Part shown: positions 9,920 to 22,654 of the stretch, piece by piece
Numbering within the stretch: position 1 is the stretch's first letter
Layout: each line of letters begins with the position of its first letter
From: Amblyomma americanum
Lineage: Eukaryota; Arthropoda; Arachnida; Ixodida; Ixodidae
Direction: 5' to 3'
Length of the DNA stretch: 64,000 nucleotides
Assembly: GCF_052857255.1 (NCBI RefSeq)
Contig: NC_135498.1
Span: 158,891,124-158,955,123 of the forward strand
Notes under the pieces: model-generated
What the model was told of the DNA's origin: nothing
Database searches by the model: none
What the model saw: the letters and a program-made list of their open reading frames with translations, nothing else
Program-made: the position numbers and the translations under genes

Positions 9920-12806
9920 CGGCTTGTCGTGACTGATATAGTCCTAAAACTGAATAAAAATGTATTGCATTTTATCTCCTACAAACAAACTTCCGGAGGC
10001 TGTACAATCCCAACGGCACCTGCTTAGAATCTTGGCTGGAGATACAGGTAGAGCTGAGCAATCCGGGTGAAGCAGTGGGAGTAAGAGCCACAAGAGATAT
10101 GTGCCTGACATTTCAGGAAAAACTCAAGCAGTCATTGTGATACCAGTGGCTGAAATGTTTTATTTTCCCAATAAACGGATATCTAAACTGCCTTAAATCA
10201 CTGTTTGACAGTGATAGGTCACGTTGGAGTCGAGCGGCCGCTGTGTCTCTGCATTCGGTCCATTAAAGTTCTTTCGTACGCTTGCCTGGATCTTTGTGGC
10301 CGGTTTAGAGCCTTAACCCCTGTGCGTGTCGCGTCTAGCGCCCTCGAGGCCGGCGCCGTCTCCAGGGGTCGACACCACGGCTCGGTCGCCTTCCTCCGGG
10401 GTGGCTCTGGCTCCTCGCTGCAGTGCAGTGTCCACGGGCGTGCTCTCTGCTGGCGAACCAAACATTTCCTGGACCGTTTCCATATAAAATCAAAATTGTA
10501 ACGAGGGCACGACTCTTTCCGAAGCGGGGAAGCTTGCTTTAATATGCATAGACTCTTCTAACGCATAGAAAATCTTGACAGCACAGGTGCGAGACATTGA
10601 TTGATAATGTTTTGTTTTAAGCAATGTGTCAAGCGGCGGCTGAAATGGTGAATAAAACCCGTCCTCTCAGCCCCAGGTTTATCCTTAACAGAACAGTTAC
10701 AAATGAGGAAGTATTAGTAAGTCTAGCCCATAGGCACTTTGAAGCCATGCCTTATTGTATTCACAGTACTTTCGCTTGTGGGTCTCTCACTGTTCGTAAA
10801 CATGAAACCCTTATGTTGGAAACCACTGCCAAGCACAGAAGGGTTCCGGTTCGATTAGTTCAAAGAGTACGCACACCAATAGTTTACTTTGCAGCGCAGA
10901 GGTGCATTTCTCGATTGGCAGGCACTTTTTTTGTTATCGTGAAGCGCCTTGAGCAAAAGAGACCTAGTGCGTTTAGTGTAACGAACGTTTTCATTGGTGA
11001 GCATAGAAGGCACTGAGAGCCAGAGCGGTTTTCCAGGCTCGCGCATTAAGCTCTCATGCTTGCCGTAAGACAAGGTGTTTCATGGGCCACAATCACATCC
11101 ATAGTAATTAAGTACTTAAAAGACGAAACTTTCGCCCATCGGCTCGCACATTTTTGTGTTCCCCAAGGCAATCTTTCGGTATTGAAGCAATCGGGAGCAG
11201 CGGACGCAGCCCGTAGCAGTCTTGCACGCGCTTCCGTGGAGTAAATATCTTTTGAGTTCGTCAGAAAACCCTTTGCTCGCCGAATACGAAAACGACTCAT
11301 CGATGTCTGCTTTGTAAGGAGTTTGGCTTGGGAAGGCAAACAGGAGTGATGAGTTCTAGCGCCAAATTTCCAGTTAACAAAGCTAACTCCAGACTCGCTG
11401 AGGCTTACAAAACTTTATTGCGCATAAGCTTAGAGGATTAAGGCAAGTTAGCTAGCGTACCGCAGGCCATGCAGACCTTTGGCGTCGCCGGCCCATTCGA
11501 CGGCTTTGGACTAAATTCCGGGGTCATCGCTGGACCTTAGCTTATCCCATGATTCTTTGGAGGGCTCACTGCCTCAACCACCAATTATTGCCTTTGGGAA
11601 GGCCAAACAGTTCTGCGAAGCAATGCAAGAAAAATTTGTCTTTCTTTACGTACCTAATTACCACGGGTGTGAATGTGGCACTTCAAACATCTTGTCTTAT
11701 GATATGCAGGAAGCTAGATGCGCGAGCCTGGCAAACTACTCTCGCTCTTACTGCCTCCTATGTCGCATACTAGACATGTTCGCTACATGAAATGAGTTTG
11801 GTCTCCGTTGCGCAGGTCACTTGAAGATAATAGAAAATGTCGTTAGCCGCATACACTTGTTCTCGGCGCTGCAGAGCTCAATATGGGTATGCACACTTCT
11901 TAGCCTCATCGAGCCACAATGTTACTGCAGCGGACGTTTCATCAGGCGTGGCAGTGGTATACAACATAAGCGTTTCATGCTTACGTACACTCAGAGACGC
12001 ACAAGCAGAGATACTGTGAATATGATGGGAGATTGCTACAGCGGTCCTACAAGGAAGGCATTGCTTATGTTTCCGTATTTTTTAACCGTTAATATGGGAG
12101 AAAACTCGGGCTGAGAAGATGCGTTCCAATTGCCACATGATCCCCCGCTTGACTCATTCCATGAAAGACAAGATTTTTTGTGCATTAGAAGCATGGATGC
12201 ATATTTAGGCAAAATTCGCTGCCATGAAAAGTAAGAAGTTTCGTGCCCTCGTTACAGTTCTTAATTAATATGAAAACGGTCCCGGAAATGTTTGGTTCGC
12301 CAGCAGAGAGCACGCCCGTGGAGACTGCACTGCAGCGAGCAGCCAGAGCCACCCCGGAGGAAGGCTACCGAGCCGTGGTATCGACCCAGGGAGACGGCGC
12401 AGGGCTCGAGGGCGCTAGGCGCGATACGCATAGGGGTTAAGGCTCTTAACTGGCCCAAAAGATCCAGGGGAACCGTTCGAAAGAACTTTCCTGGAGCGAA
12501 TGCGCAGGCACAAATTCCGCCTTAGACTGACGTGGGCGATCGCTGTTAAACCATGATTTAGGGCTATTTTTTTATTGCCAAAATAAAAAGTGTAAACGAC
12601 AAGTACCACATCGACTGGTTTCATTTCTCATGAAATGTAAGGCACATATCATATGCGGTTCACACTCCCATTGAATCATCCGGATTTTTCAGCTCTGAGC
12701 AAGAGGCCATGGTACAAATAGCAGGAATGCGACATGTATGTTTGCAAAAGATAAAGTGGAATACATTTCTCTTCAATTGTAGGACTCTACAAGTCACGAG
12801 AAGCAG
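9920..12806. repeat. Large inverted duplication (arms ~1.25 kb, spacer ~370 bp)
   Basis: The left arm (~9920-11200) matches the reverse complement of the right arm (~11575-12806) along its whole length. Anchors: a perfect 37-bp match of 10431-10467 with 12286-12322; 14 bp at 11033-11046 with 11718-11731; 22 of 25 bp at 10810-10834 with 11946-11970; the outermost TCGTGACT at 9927 with 12792-12799. All anchors share a midpoint near 11363-11390. Overall identity by eye is about 70-80% with many small indels. Neither arm encodes a shared protein. I see no target duplication. Options are a foldback-type transposon, two opposed copies of one repeat, or a local inverted duplication. Confidence 0.85.
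11402..11575 (-). mobile_element. LINE 3' end fragment inside the spacer of the inverted duplication
   Basis: The minus strand shows ESWDKLRSSDDPG, then SKAVEWAGDAKGLHGL, then AATAAAG. This is the same C-terminal pattern (W..LxSxD...AxxxAxxxGL) as the LINE tails at 5935-6205 and 25465-25690. It accounts for part of the asymmetry between the two arms. Confidence 0.45.
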
Positions 12807-12872
12807 GTGTGTGCGTGAGTGTGCGCGTGTGTGTACGTGCGTGTGTGTGTGTGTTCGTGCGTGCGGGCGTGT
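12807..12872. repeat. GT-rich microsatellite
   Basis: Imperfect (GT)n with GC interruptions, directly at the right end of the inverted duplication. Confidence 0.8.
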
Positions 12873-12884
12873 TGACACTACCCG

Positions 12885-13090
12885 ATCCATGTTGCTCAGA
12901 GAACCCGGATCGCACAAGATCCAACGGTGGCAGCACCTGTAGTGGCGCACCGCTTAACAGCTGCACCACTGCGCCAGGAGTGGTATGAGAACTTTCACTG
13001 ATCTGTAAATGTTAAATAGAGGAAGGCGAATTCTGCATATATGTGCATTGAGCGGTTATCTATGGCGTCATACCCTTAAGGCGGAACGGG
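12885..13090 (-). repeat. tRNA-derived SINE, copy 2
   Basis: Second copy of the SINE at 5705-5915. The A box TGGCGCAGTGG lies on minus at 12966-12976 and the B-box-like TTGTGCGATCCGGG near 12903-12916. Confidence 0.65.

Positions 13091-14298
<1,208 letters not shown>

Positions 14299-14392
<94 letters not shown>
14299..14392. repeat. (TA)n microsatellite, right of SINE
   Basis: About 47 TA units. With 13966-14049 it brackets the SINE, suggesting insertion into one TA array. Confidence 0.97.
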
Positions 14393-14394
<2 letters not shown>

Positions 14395-16970
14395 CAGGCT
14401 GGCCGTGAGAGCCTCAGCTGATATATACGACGCGGCCCCACAGATCCCTTGACGGCATAGAGTGAAGCCAGCGCCGCTTTCCACTGATTTTCCAGCTCCA
14501 TGGCCGCTTACATGGAAAAAGCCAGCATTATCGTTGTATTCCTATTACAACGGCGTTTTCATTTAGAGTGACGGAGATGGAAACGATACTTTCGAAGAAT
14601 CAAATCAGGTAGCATTTCCTGCTCCTGAATAACATATGAGAGCGGGAGCAGCTACCGAAACTATATCGTGGAATCTCTATTAGACTTTCGGTTTTGTATT
14701 TTCTATAACGGATGCCCTGATATTGGCACAAAATTTATCTCATAACAATTGTCTATTAATTAACTTGGCATGTTGCCTATTCACATTTAGTATATCTTAC
14801 AGCCCATTGATGGGGGCAAAGCGGAACAAAGAAATCTTGTTTCCAGGTTCACTTATGTTGCCGTTGCCGGTGTCGAAATGTTACCCACCCGTTTTTTCGC
14901 GAAACAACGCCTTCATATAATACACTGTATGCGATGGACCTTGTAGAATGGACCATATATGATTTGAACACAAGGCTCCTCCTGAGCTCCCCAGCCGAAG
15001 ACTTCTCCAAGCCACTTCCCGGTTTTTGTGTAACGGATTGTACTGAACCATACTAAATGTTTACCTACAGTTCACTCAGTCTTTATTAGGTTCACTGGCC
15101 TGATAATTATCAGCAAGCTCTATCTGACTCTCGCTCGGCAGGTAAGAGGATTTATCAACAACCTCGCTTAGTTCACTTCGTGCTGCGCCTAACAATGCTC
15201 CACGGCCATTTCAATTGAACACCTTGCCCTCCATTCGTATAGATGTCACGCTACTGGCGGACCGCATTGTACAAACGGCGAGCATAAACTCAATCACAAG
15301 TTAATTTTACGCGAACGTACAGGAACACTATGTCCCCGCGGCCATCGCCGGTGGCGCACTTTGCAACCTGCCAAGTTTGGTGCACGGTAGAGCAAGCTGC
15401 AACCTCCCACGGTTGGCAGGTGCCGAAGTGAAGAGACGAAAATCACCTTCTCCACTTGTATGGGATGTCTGCTCACGCTTGGCGCTTCAGGACAAAGTTC
15501 TTATGCTGTCGCATCGCCACAGGTAATGATAATTAGGAGCACTGCAAGTTTCCTCATTCATACCACACTGCTCCACAGAGAAAGAAGGAATGAGAGCGGA
15601 TACTCCCATAGACCACAGCAGCCCAATCGATTCTAGCACGCCTAGCATTTGGTGAGAGCAACTTGCCCACACTTCCTGACTCGGTTTCAATGGGGCGAAT
15701 TTCACACTGCTCTAATGCCGGTCAATTAGATTTTAAGGCACCTAGCGGTTGGCGAAGGAACGGGCCCGAACTTCTTGGTTCGGTTTCCCGGTATCCTATT
15801 TCAGATTGCTTACGCGCCGCGAAATATATTTTAGCTCACCCAGCGGTTGGAGAAAGCATCTGGCGCTTGCTTCTTGTTTCTTTTTCGCTGGCGCCAATTT
15901 CTAAATTGCTTGCGCGTTACCCACGTTTGGCTGTGGCCGGAGGTGGGCAGAATGTCTCGTTTAACCCCTTCTGCGGATTTCATTGTGCCAAAATTTTGCA
16001 ATGTAAGTTCTAAAGGAAATTGCGCCTACAATACAGGAAGGTATGAATTCATAAATCACGAAGGGCTCTTTCTATCTTGTGCGCTTGTTTTTTGTTTGGA
16101 GCTAGTGGTCATTTAGCATGCAGTATCTTGTAAAGAGATGGAGTGGCGAGGAAACTGTTTAGACCAGGGCAAGATAAAGAACAAGCACATAAAGGCTAGA
16201 CAGAAACCAAGACCAGCATGGTAGAGAAAGGCTCGATACAAAGATAACTGCGTCCCTTAATACAAGGATATATGAAAATACTAACAGATAGAACGCAAAA
16301 CAGGTAGTTAATATATCGCTAGTGCTTGCAGAAAAAAATAAACAAACTGAACGTCATCTAATGGTAATGTTTTGCAGGTGGAAATGAGACACCGAGCAAT
16401 GAGTGTATGCTGTATTCATTCGTGCTCTGGCCCCCCATGTCCGCCCTCCCATTCCAACCCCTTACCTTTGTAAACAAACCGCCAACCCTGGTGCCACGCG
16501 TCTTACGCTGTATGCGAAAAGCTCACTGCGATGTAAATACACAATAGCCTGTGCTTTTCAAGAGTACTGTAGTAAAAACGTGTCTCACTTGTTGTACAAC
16601 ACGCGAAAAGTCAATCGGTGCAACACAGCAACACCGACGCAACCAACTTCCACAATAACGTGCTGACAATGCAGACGAAAAATGCTCCGGAACGTTTTGA
16701 ATACGTTATATCTCCATATATACGTTAAAATAGCGGTGTTGAAGCATAACTATTGAGCAACAAGAATGTTGTACGCCTGAATATGAAAACAATTTTTTCA
16801 CGCTTGCGCCCTCTGGAATTAGTTTGGTGAGTATGCCAGACGCTTACGTAGTCATGAAGTACTTCCTGAGCCTACTTTCAGCCGAGTGTCCTCTCTTTCT
16901 GTTTCCTCTCTTTCTGTTTCCTTTCTCTATGCTGCGCCTAGAAAGTATACCTCGTACGCCTTCTTGGAGG
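14393..16970. other. No recognisable gene
   Basis: Only short random frames; no known motif seen. Pyrimidine-rich repeats (TCTCTTTCTGTTTCC twice) lie near 16890-16925. Confidence 0.5.
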
Positions 16971-16974
16971 CATG

Positions 16975-18065
16975 GCTAATAGAGTCAGGACAACCTTAGA
17001 CTTTAATCAACCAACTGATCAGGCAGTCTTTCGTAAAGGATATACGGCAAAAGACCATATTCACACTATCAGTCTGGTGATAGAGAAATGTGCAGAGCAT
17101 AACTAGCTCCAATGTATAGCTTTACAAATCACGAGAAAGCATTTTACTCTGTCAAAACTTCAACAGTCATGCAGGCATTTCGGAATCAGGGTGTAAAAGA
17201 GCCTTGTGTCAAAATACTGGAAGATATCTATAGCAGGTGGACAGCCACCGTAGTCCTCCATAAAGTCAGCAATAAATTTCTCGTAAGAAAGGGTGTGAAG
17301 CAGGCAGACACGACCTTGCCTGTTTACAGGAGGTATTCAGAGGCCTTGATTGGGAACAGTTTGGGATAACAGTTAATGGAGAATACCTTAGTAATCTGCG
17401 ATTGGCTGATGACACTTCCTTGCAGAGTCACTCAGAAGATTAGCTGCAAAACATGATCAATGAGTTAGACAGGCAGAGCAGCACTGTGGGCTTAGAAATT
17501 ATTATGCATAAAACCAAGGTAATGTTTAACTGTCTCGCATGGAAACAGCAGCTTACAATTGGTAGCGAGTTGCTGAAAGCGGGAAGGGAATACGTCTAGT
17601 TAAGGAAATTAGTGACCGCAGATCCAGATCACGAGAGTGAAATAACTAGAACAATAAGATTGGGTTGGAACGCATTTGGCAGATTCTATCAGAGCATGAA
17701 TGGCTATTACCAATATCCCTCAAGAGAAAAGCGTATAGCAGTTGTACAATACCTATACTCATCAATGGGACAGAAACGTGGAGGCTACGAAAAGAGTTCA
17801 ACTTCCAGCACAGCGGGCTGGGGGAACAAAATGAGAGGTGTAACGCTAAGACAGGAAAAGAGCAGAGTGGGTGAAAGAACAAGCTCGGGTTAATGATATC
17901 CTAGTCGAAATCAACAGGAAGAAATGAGCTTGTACAGGGCATGAGAGGGGAAGGAAAGATAACCGCTTGTCCTTAAGGGTAAAGGTGGATTCCAAAGGAA
18001 GGGAAGCGAAGCAGGGGTCAGCAGGAAGTTAGGCCGGTGGACAAAATTAAGATGTTTGCGGGTAT
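16975..18065 (+). pseudogene. RTE-type LINE RT pseudogene
   Basis: Collinear with 56060-57215, the better copy of the same family, but broken by many stops and frameshifts. Recognisable parts are the GYTAKDHIHTI block (~17038), the NHEKAFYSV block (~17125), RKGVKQADT (~17287), LRLADDTSLQS (~17398, catalytic ADD kept) and the C-terminal RIR region (~17640). The 5' endonuclease part is absent and there is no TGA-repeat tail at the 3' end. Confidence 0.85.
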
Positions 18066-18424
18066 AGGGCGGCCGCTTCATATGCTCTATGTGCTCCATG
18101 TGCTTGGATGTGCTCGCAGCACATCACACGCTCTATGCCACCAAGGTTCCCATTTCGCCATTCGCGATAAGCTCCACCGTCACAATGATACTGGGATGGG
18201 TAGCAAATATTTCCAAGTTCACCCACAAATGTTTACACGCGGAAGTGTTCAAGACGAACGCAAAAATTCGGCTGCGATTTTAATGTTGTGCCATGTAAAA
18301 CTTTTTACCGAAGTTCATTTACTAGAGCCTTGGCTGTCAACTTCGGAATGTACTCTCTCTTTCTTCTGTTAGACATGCAGTCTACTTTGGCCCTTGGACC
18401 GGGTCAGCATTGATTAATACCGCA

Positions 18425-18875
18425 GATTTCCATAGACTGCTAGCGAGAACCATTAACCTATTGTCGCTGTTGATCACCTGGCTAAGTACATCGAAACCAC
18501 AGCTCTTTCGGCTGCCACTTCCCATGACTCCGCGTCTTCCACATTGCGACGTTTCGGGCTACATCATGGTGAATCATTCATCTGAGCTGCGTAGTGAGAG
18601 AAGTCACGTCTTCTTATCTGACGTCGTCAAAGTCGTGCTCACCCAATGCAATACAATTATTCGAACCATAACTGCCTTTGATCCGCACACTAACAGCTCC
18701 ACCGAGATTGAACAGCATCTTGGCCACATGCTCTCCATATACGCCGCTTCCAATGGCACTAATCGGGACCTTACGTTGCCCTTGGTAATTTGCGCTTACA
18801 ATGTCATTGCATCAGGTGGCACCTGTCTTCTTCGTTGGGTGCCTCACAATGAAGTGTTCGAATACATCTCATGAA
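18425..18875 (+). pseudogene. Ty3/gypsy integrase fragment
   Basis: A frame of 154 codons (18410-18874) shows a degraded integrase core: HVFLSDVVKVVLTQCNTI around the second catalytic region (normally DRG before it), TAFDPHTNSSTEIEQHLGHM where the third catalytic motif HPQTNGLTERxN should be, then VICAYN. Key catalytic residues are altered, so it is inactive. No LTRs were seen next to it. Confidence 0.7.
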
Positions 18876-18975
18876 AACCATAGCTCTAAGATTGGTCTCA
18901 TTTGTCAGTGATGAAAATGTTAGCAAAAAGCTAACACTGCAGCAGCCGGAATTTCGCCTGTGTCGTGGGCATTTA

Positions 18976-20066
18976 AGTGTGCTGCGCTCTTAGAGCAAAA
19001 AGAATGTCTCGGAACAAAAAGAAAAGTAATGGCTGCTGTTACTACAGTTTTTAACAGTTACTACCTTTCTCTAACAGTTGCTACCTTTGTACTACCTTCT
19101 TACGACCTCGATGAAAAAGGAGGTAGTAAAAAGGTAGTAAGTACAGCTGTTACTGCGTTTTTGACGGTTACTACCTTGGTGTTATCTCATTACCACCTCA
19201 CTGAAATCAGATGTAGTAAATGCGGCTGCTACTCGTATGAGACAATCTGGAACGAAAGTTGGTGCAATGCATACAGTTGGAAGTATATATATGTCGACAG
19301 TTCGAATCCCTGTCGAGAGCTAGCCTCCAACCTGACTAAGAGGCGTATGGTATATGCAGTGAGAAGTCGTATGACACCACCAGAAGCGGTGTACAATAAA
19401 CGGTTACGTCAAAATTTCGATATGAATGTCTGGAAAAACTGCCACCACAAGCACGTGCGCCTATTGTGCGCTCCCAGTCCTCGCGCTCCTGGTCACATGC
19501 GTGGCACCCCCCCCCCCCCCCCGCCGCCCTACGCGTTGGTAATCGGCTAGTTCGAGTGTCATTTTTTGCATTGATTTTGCATTGATTGCTTATAACTTTG
19601 GAGTCATATTTTTGCAAAGCAATGTGTTGCAGCGTTCAGGTAGTGCCTGCGCCTTACCCAGCATTCTGATTAGAGGTTGCTTTTACTGCTATCTAGAGGT
19701 AAACGTCGCTAATGGTAGATATTGTCTCTGAATTTGAAGGTGCTAAATGAAATTAAGGATAGTTCCTGTTACTACCTTCAGAGGTAGTAAATGTTACTAA
19801 AGGTAGTGCCTGTAACTACCATCGGATGTAGTACCTGATAATAAACGTAGTTGCCGTTACTACGTTCTGAGTACTAAATGCTACTAAGGGTAGTTAAACA
19901 CACTACGCCAAGGGTAGTCACTGTTACTAAAGGTAGGTCCTGTTGCAACCTATCAGAGGTTGTAACCGTTACTACCTTGCAGTTACTACCTAGGTAGTAA
20001 CATATGTGACAAGCAGTTACTACCTTGAAAGTTAGTAACAACGACTACCTTGTTTTTAGAGTGTGG
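18976..20066. repeat. Motif element built of TTACTACC/GGTAGTAA words
   Basis: Both ends (19025-19215 and 19755-20060) are packed with TTACTACCTT and AAGGTAGTAA words in both orientations, often as small palindromes. The right end reads TTGTTTTTAGAGTG; the left end CGCTCTTAGAGCAAAAAG may be its diverged inverted partner. The middle (19230-19740) is different: it holds a T-arm-like hairpin CGACAGTTCGAATCCCTGTC near 19298 and a C17 run. No protein. It resembles a non-autonomous DNA transposon with subterminal motif arrays. Confidence 0.6.
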
Positions 20067-21317
20067 TCTCCGCTTTTCAAAAATCAGTGCCAGGTCTGGC
20101 CTGTCCACTTAGCTGCTTCAGTTTGGAGGTGGTCTATACGCTGAAGGTTCTCTTCTTGTAGAACAGCTAGTCGCTTGGCACTATCAATAGCGCTGCCCAC
20201 ATGCATCATGCAGAAATTGGTAACGCCCTAGTCAGAGGAATAACTTCTTCCTTATTGTCTCGGCGCCTTGGCGATGCTGCGCTGTATTGTCGAAAATTTC
20301 AATGAACACTTACAAGCACAATGCAGTACAATTGGTATACAATGAGTATATTTTTTGCTCTATCTTATGCATCAGTTACACATACATTCCACGGCGATCG
20401 GCAGCATAAAAATGCTAAAAGTGCGTTGCAAATATTCCACTAAAGAAAAAGCAGAAATGAATTGGCACAAATGCAGGTACTCCCTTCCTAACTTCCCTAT
20501 AGTGGCAGTTTATAGATTCTTTTTTTTTTTTACCACAGTATCTCCTTTCACTGAGGTGGAATATCTCTTTTCTTGCATACTTCGCCATATTTGTAAATGT
20601 TTGTTTTCAGCGCAATGCACATGCAGTCCAGCCAACATATTACGAACCTAATCCTTAAGGATATGGCACTCGTAGTTTCCAACGTTCTGAGTAACTGTAC
20701 TTTCGCCATTTTTCAAAAAATGAAATTTCTTATAAAAATGGCGTTTATTTTTATAAAATGTACATTATTCACACGTCTGCTTCTTCGTCCTGAAGTGTGG
20801 TTATGTAATTAGTGCCGACATACTTCTATGGTAAAGACCGGTTTTAGGGTTTTGATATTACTGCTTACGAAATGACCGTTCACGGCAACTGGGGCTAGGT
20901 CGGTCACCGCATCTCTCATATTCGAAAAAGTAGTCAGGATTCAGAGACGAAGCTATACTATAGGCGGCAGCTTTTCCTAGCCGTGAAAGGAAGGCTACAG
21001 GGGCTACTGTGTCATTCCGCTAAATAGTTCAGCAGCGCGACTACGCGCCTCGCTGCCTGGCGCGTTTCTCTTCCCACAGTAACTTGATATCGTCTGTGGA
21101 GGAGCTGGCGCCATCTAACCAAGCCACTTGTAGCAAGCCGTTCCGAGCAAATTTTTCGTAATCACGAAAACTGTTCTTTCGTTGTCTTGGTACGCGAACA
21201 CCGGCATTCAGGACACAATGGACGCCCTTAAATTAAAGTTTACAAATCACTGTATTTGCATATTTCCTTCAATGGCATGTAGATTAAAAGGGCTCTGAAA
21301 CGGTTTCCAAGGAGAGG
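20067..21317. other. No recognisable gene
   Basis: AT-rich. A minus-strand open stretch near 20110-20230 (VGSAIDSAKRLAVLQEENLQ) has heptad-like spacing but no start, partner or known family. Confidence 0.45.
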
Positions 21318-21935
21318 AAATTTATTTATTTATTTGTTTTATTTATTTATTTACATTACCCCTCAGGGTCAGTGGCATTACAGAGGGGGAGTGGTAAATA
21401 TACAAAAAAAAACAGTGAGAAAATACAGATGGTTACAAGAATATTTAAAAAGCATCTGAATATACAATGTTAGCAACTGCTACGCGGAACTGCGCATAAT
21501 TTACAATGCCAGCAACATATGCGGGAAGGTGGTTCCAGTCACGTGAGGTGCGCGGCAGGAATGACTGCGAGAAGCATTTCGTGTTGCATGACACAATTCC
21601 AACTTTGAGATTATGATCAATACAACGGGATACATAAATTGGCTGGGGGATGAGGTGATCACGTAAAGCAGGATGATGAAACAGCTTGTGGAACAGGGCG
21701 AGACGAAACACTTTTCTACGCGATGTTAGTGTAGGGAGGCAGAGATTAGATTTCATAGCAGTTATACTTGCTGTGCGGTTGTAGTTAGCAAGGATGAAAC
21801 GTACAGAGTTATTTTGAACCATCTCAAGATCATTAATTAAGTTGCCATGGGCAGGGACCCATACAGGTGTTGCATACTCAAGTTTAGATCGTATTAGTAT
21901 TTTATAAAGCAATAGTTTCAAATTATTAGTTTCAT
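21318..21935 (-). mobile_element. CR1/jockey-like LINE, 3' terminal fragment
   Basis: An open minus-strand frame of 158 codons (21445-21921) encodes the C-terminus of a jockey/CR1-type RT protein: LIRSKLEYATPVWVPAHGN, VQNNSVRFILANYNRT, FLPRTSRDWNHLPA. The 3' UTR reads CCCTCAGGGT on plus and ends in an (AAATA/AATA)n tail at 21320-21353. It is 5'-truncated just upstream of this frame. Related fragments occur at 36605-40460, 54230-54600 and 57365-58080. Confidence 0.85.
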
Positions 21936-22654
21936 TAGTTTCAATTATTCAGTGGACTGTGTTGCCATGAAAACCAGAGCCAAATAATACTCTTCTACAC
22001 GCAGCAGACGGCCCGCAATCACGCGTCCAAGTTGGCTAGCCCTTCCCGGCGACTTTTTCATGCTCGCACCCTCCTCCGTCGCTCGCATCTACGTATACAA
22101 GGTGAGAGGTGGCCATTGGTTAGATTCTTTCAGACGTCGGGCAGCTACCGTTGCCGTGGCCAATAAGCCGCTTAGCTATGGCGGGTCGGGAAGCTCCGCT
22201 CCCAGAGGGGGGGTCGGTGGAGTAGCGCCTACCTTTCAGCGTGCAAAAAGTGACGAGAGGAGAGGGAAAGGCGCGAAGACGCTGAAATTAATATTCGGCC
22301 ACAGATAACTCAGCTTCAAGAAAGCGCATTTAAAAAAAAATTCTTGCTCGACACTATTCGTGAAGAGGCGTGCTTTAACATCCCAGATATTTCACAACTT
22401 TATTAGAGCCCCTTTCTCAGCCCTTTAGGAGTTTTAGAGCAAAATAGGTAGAATAAGACAGTTGTCTTCACTACGACAGCTTAACTAGGAACTTTTTTTA
22501 CCTTAACGGTCTTTCAGCTGGTTGAATTTTGTTAGAGGCGTGTAAGCAGCGCTCCTTAAGCGTGCTGATTCACTGTTAGTTTTCTGAAAGATGAAACTCC
22601 GTCCACAGAAGCGCTTATTTCAACTGCGATAAAAAAGTGGCATATTGAGGGGTT
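21936..22654. other. No recognisable gene
   Basis: No motif or repeat partner found. A G7 run lies at about 22206-22212. Confidence 0.5.

Noticed and set aside
10624..11016. 130-codon frame inside the left arm of the inverted duplication
   Set aside because: The matching right arm does not preserve the frame, so it is probably accidental.
20110..20230. Minus-strand coiled-coil-like stretch
   Set aside because: Only about 40 residues, with stops on both sides and no known partner or family.
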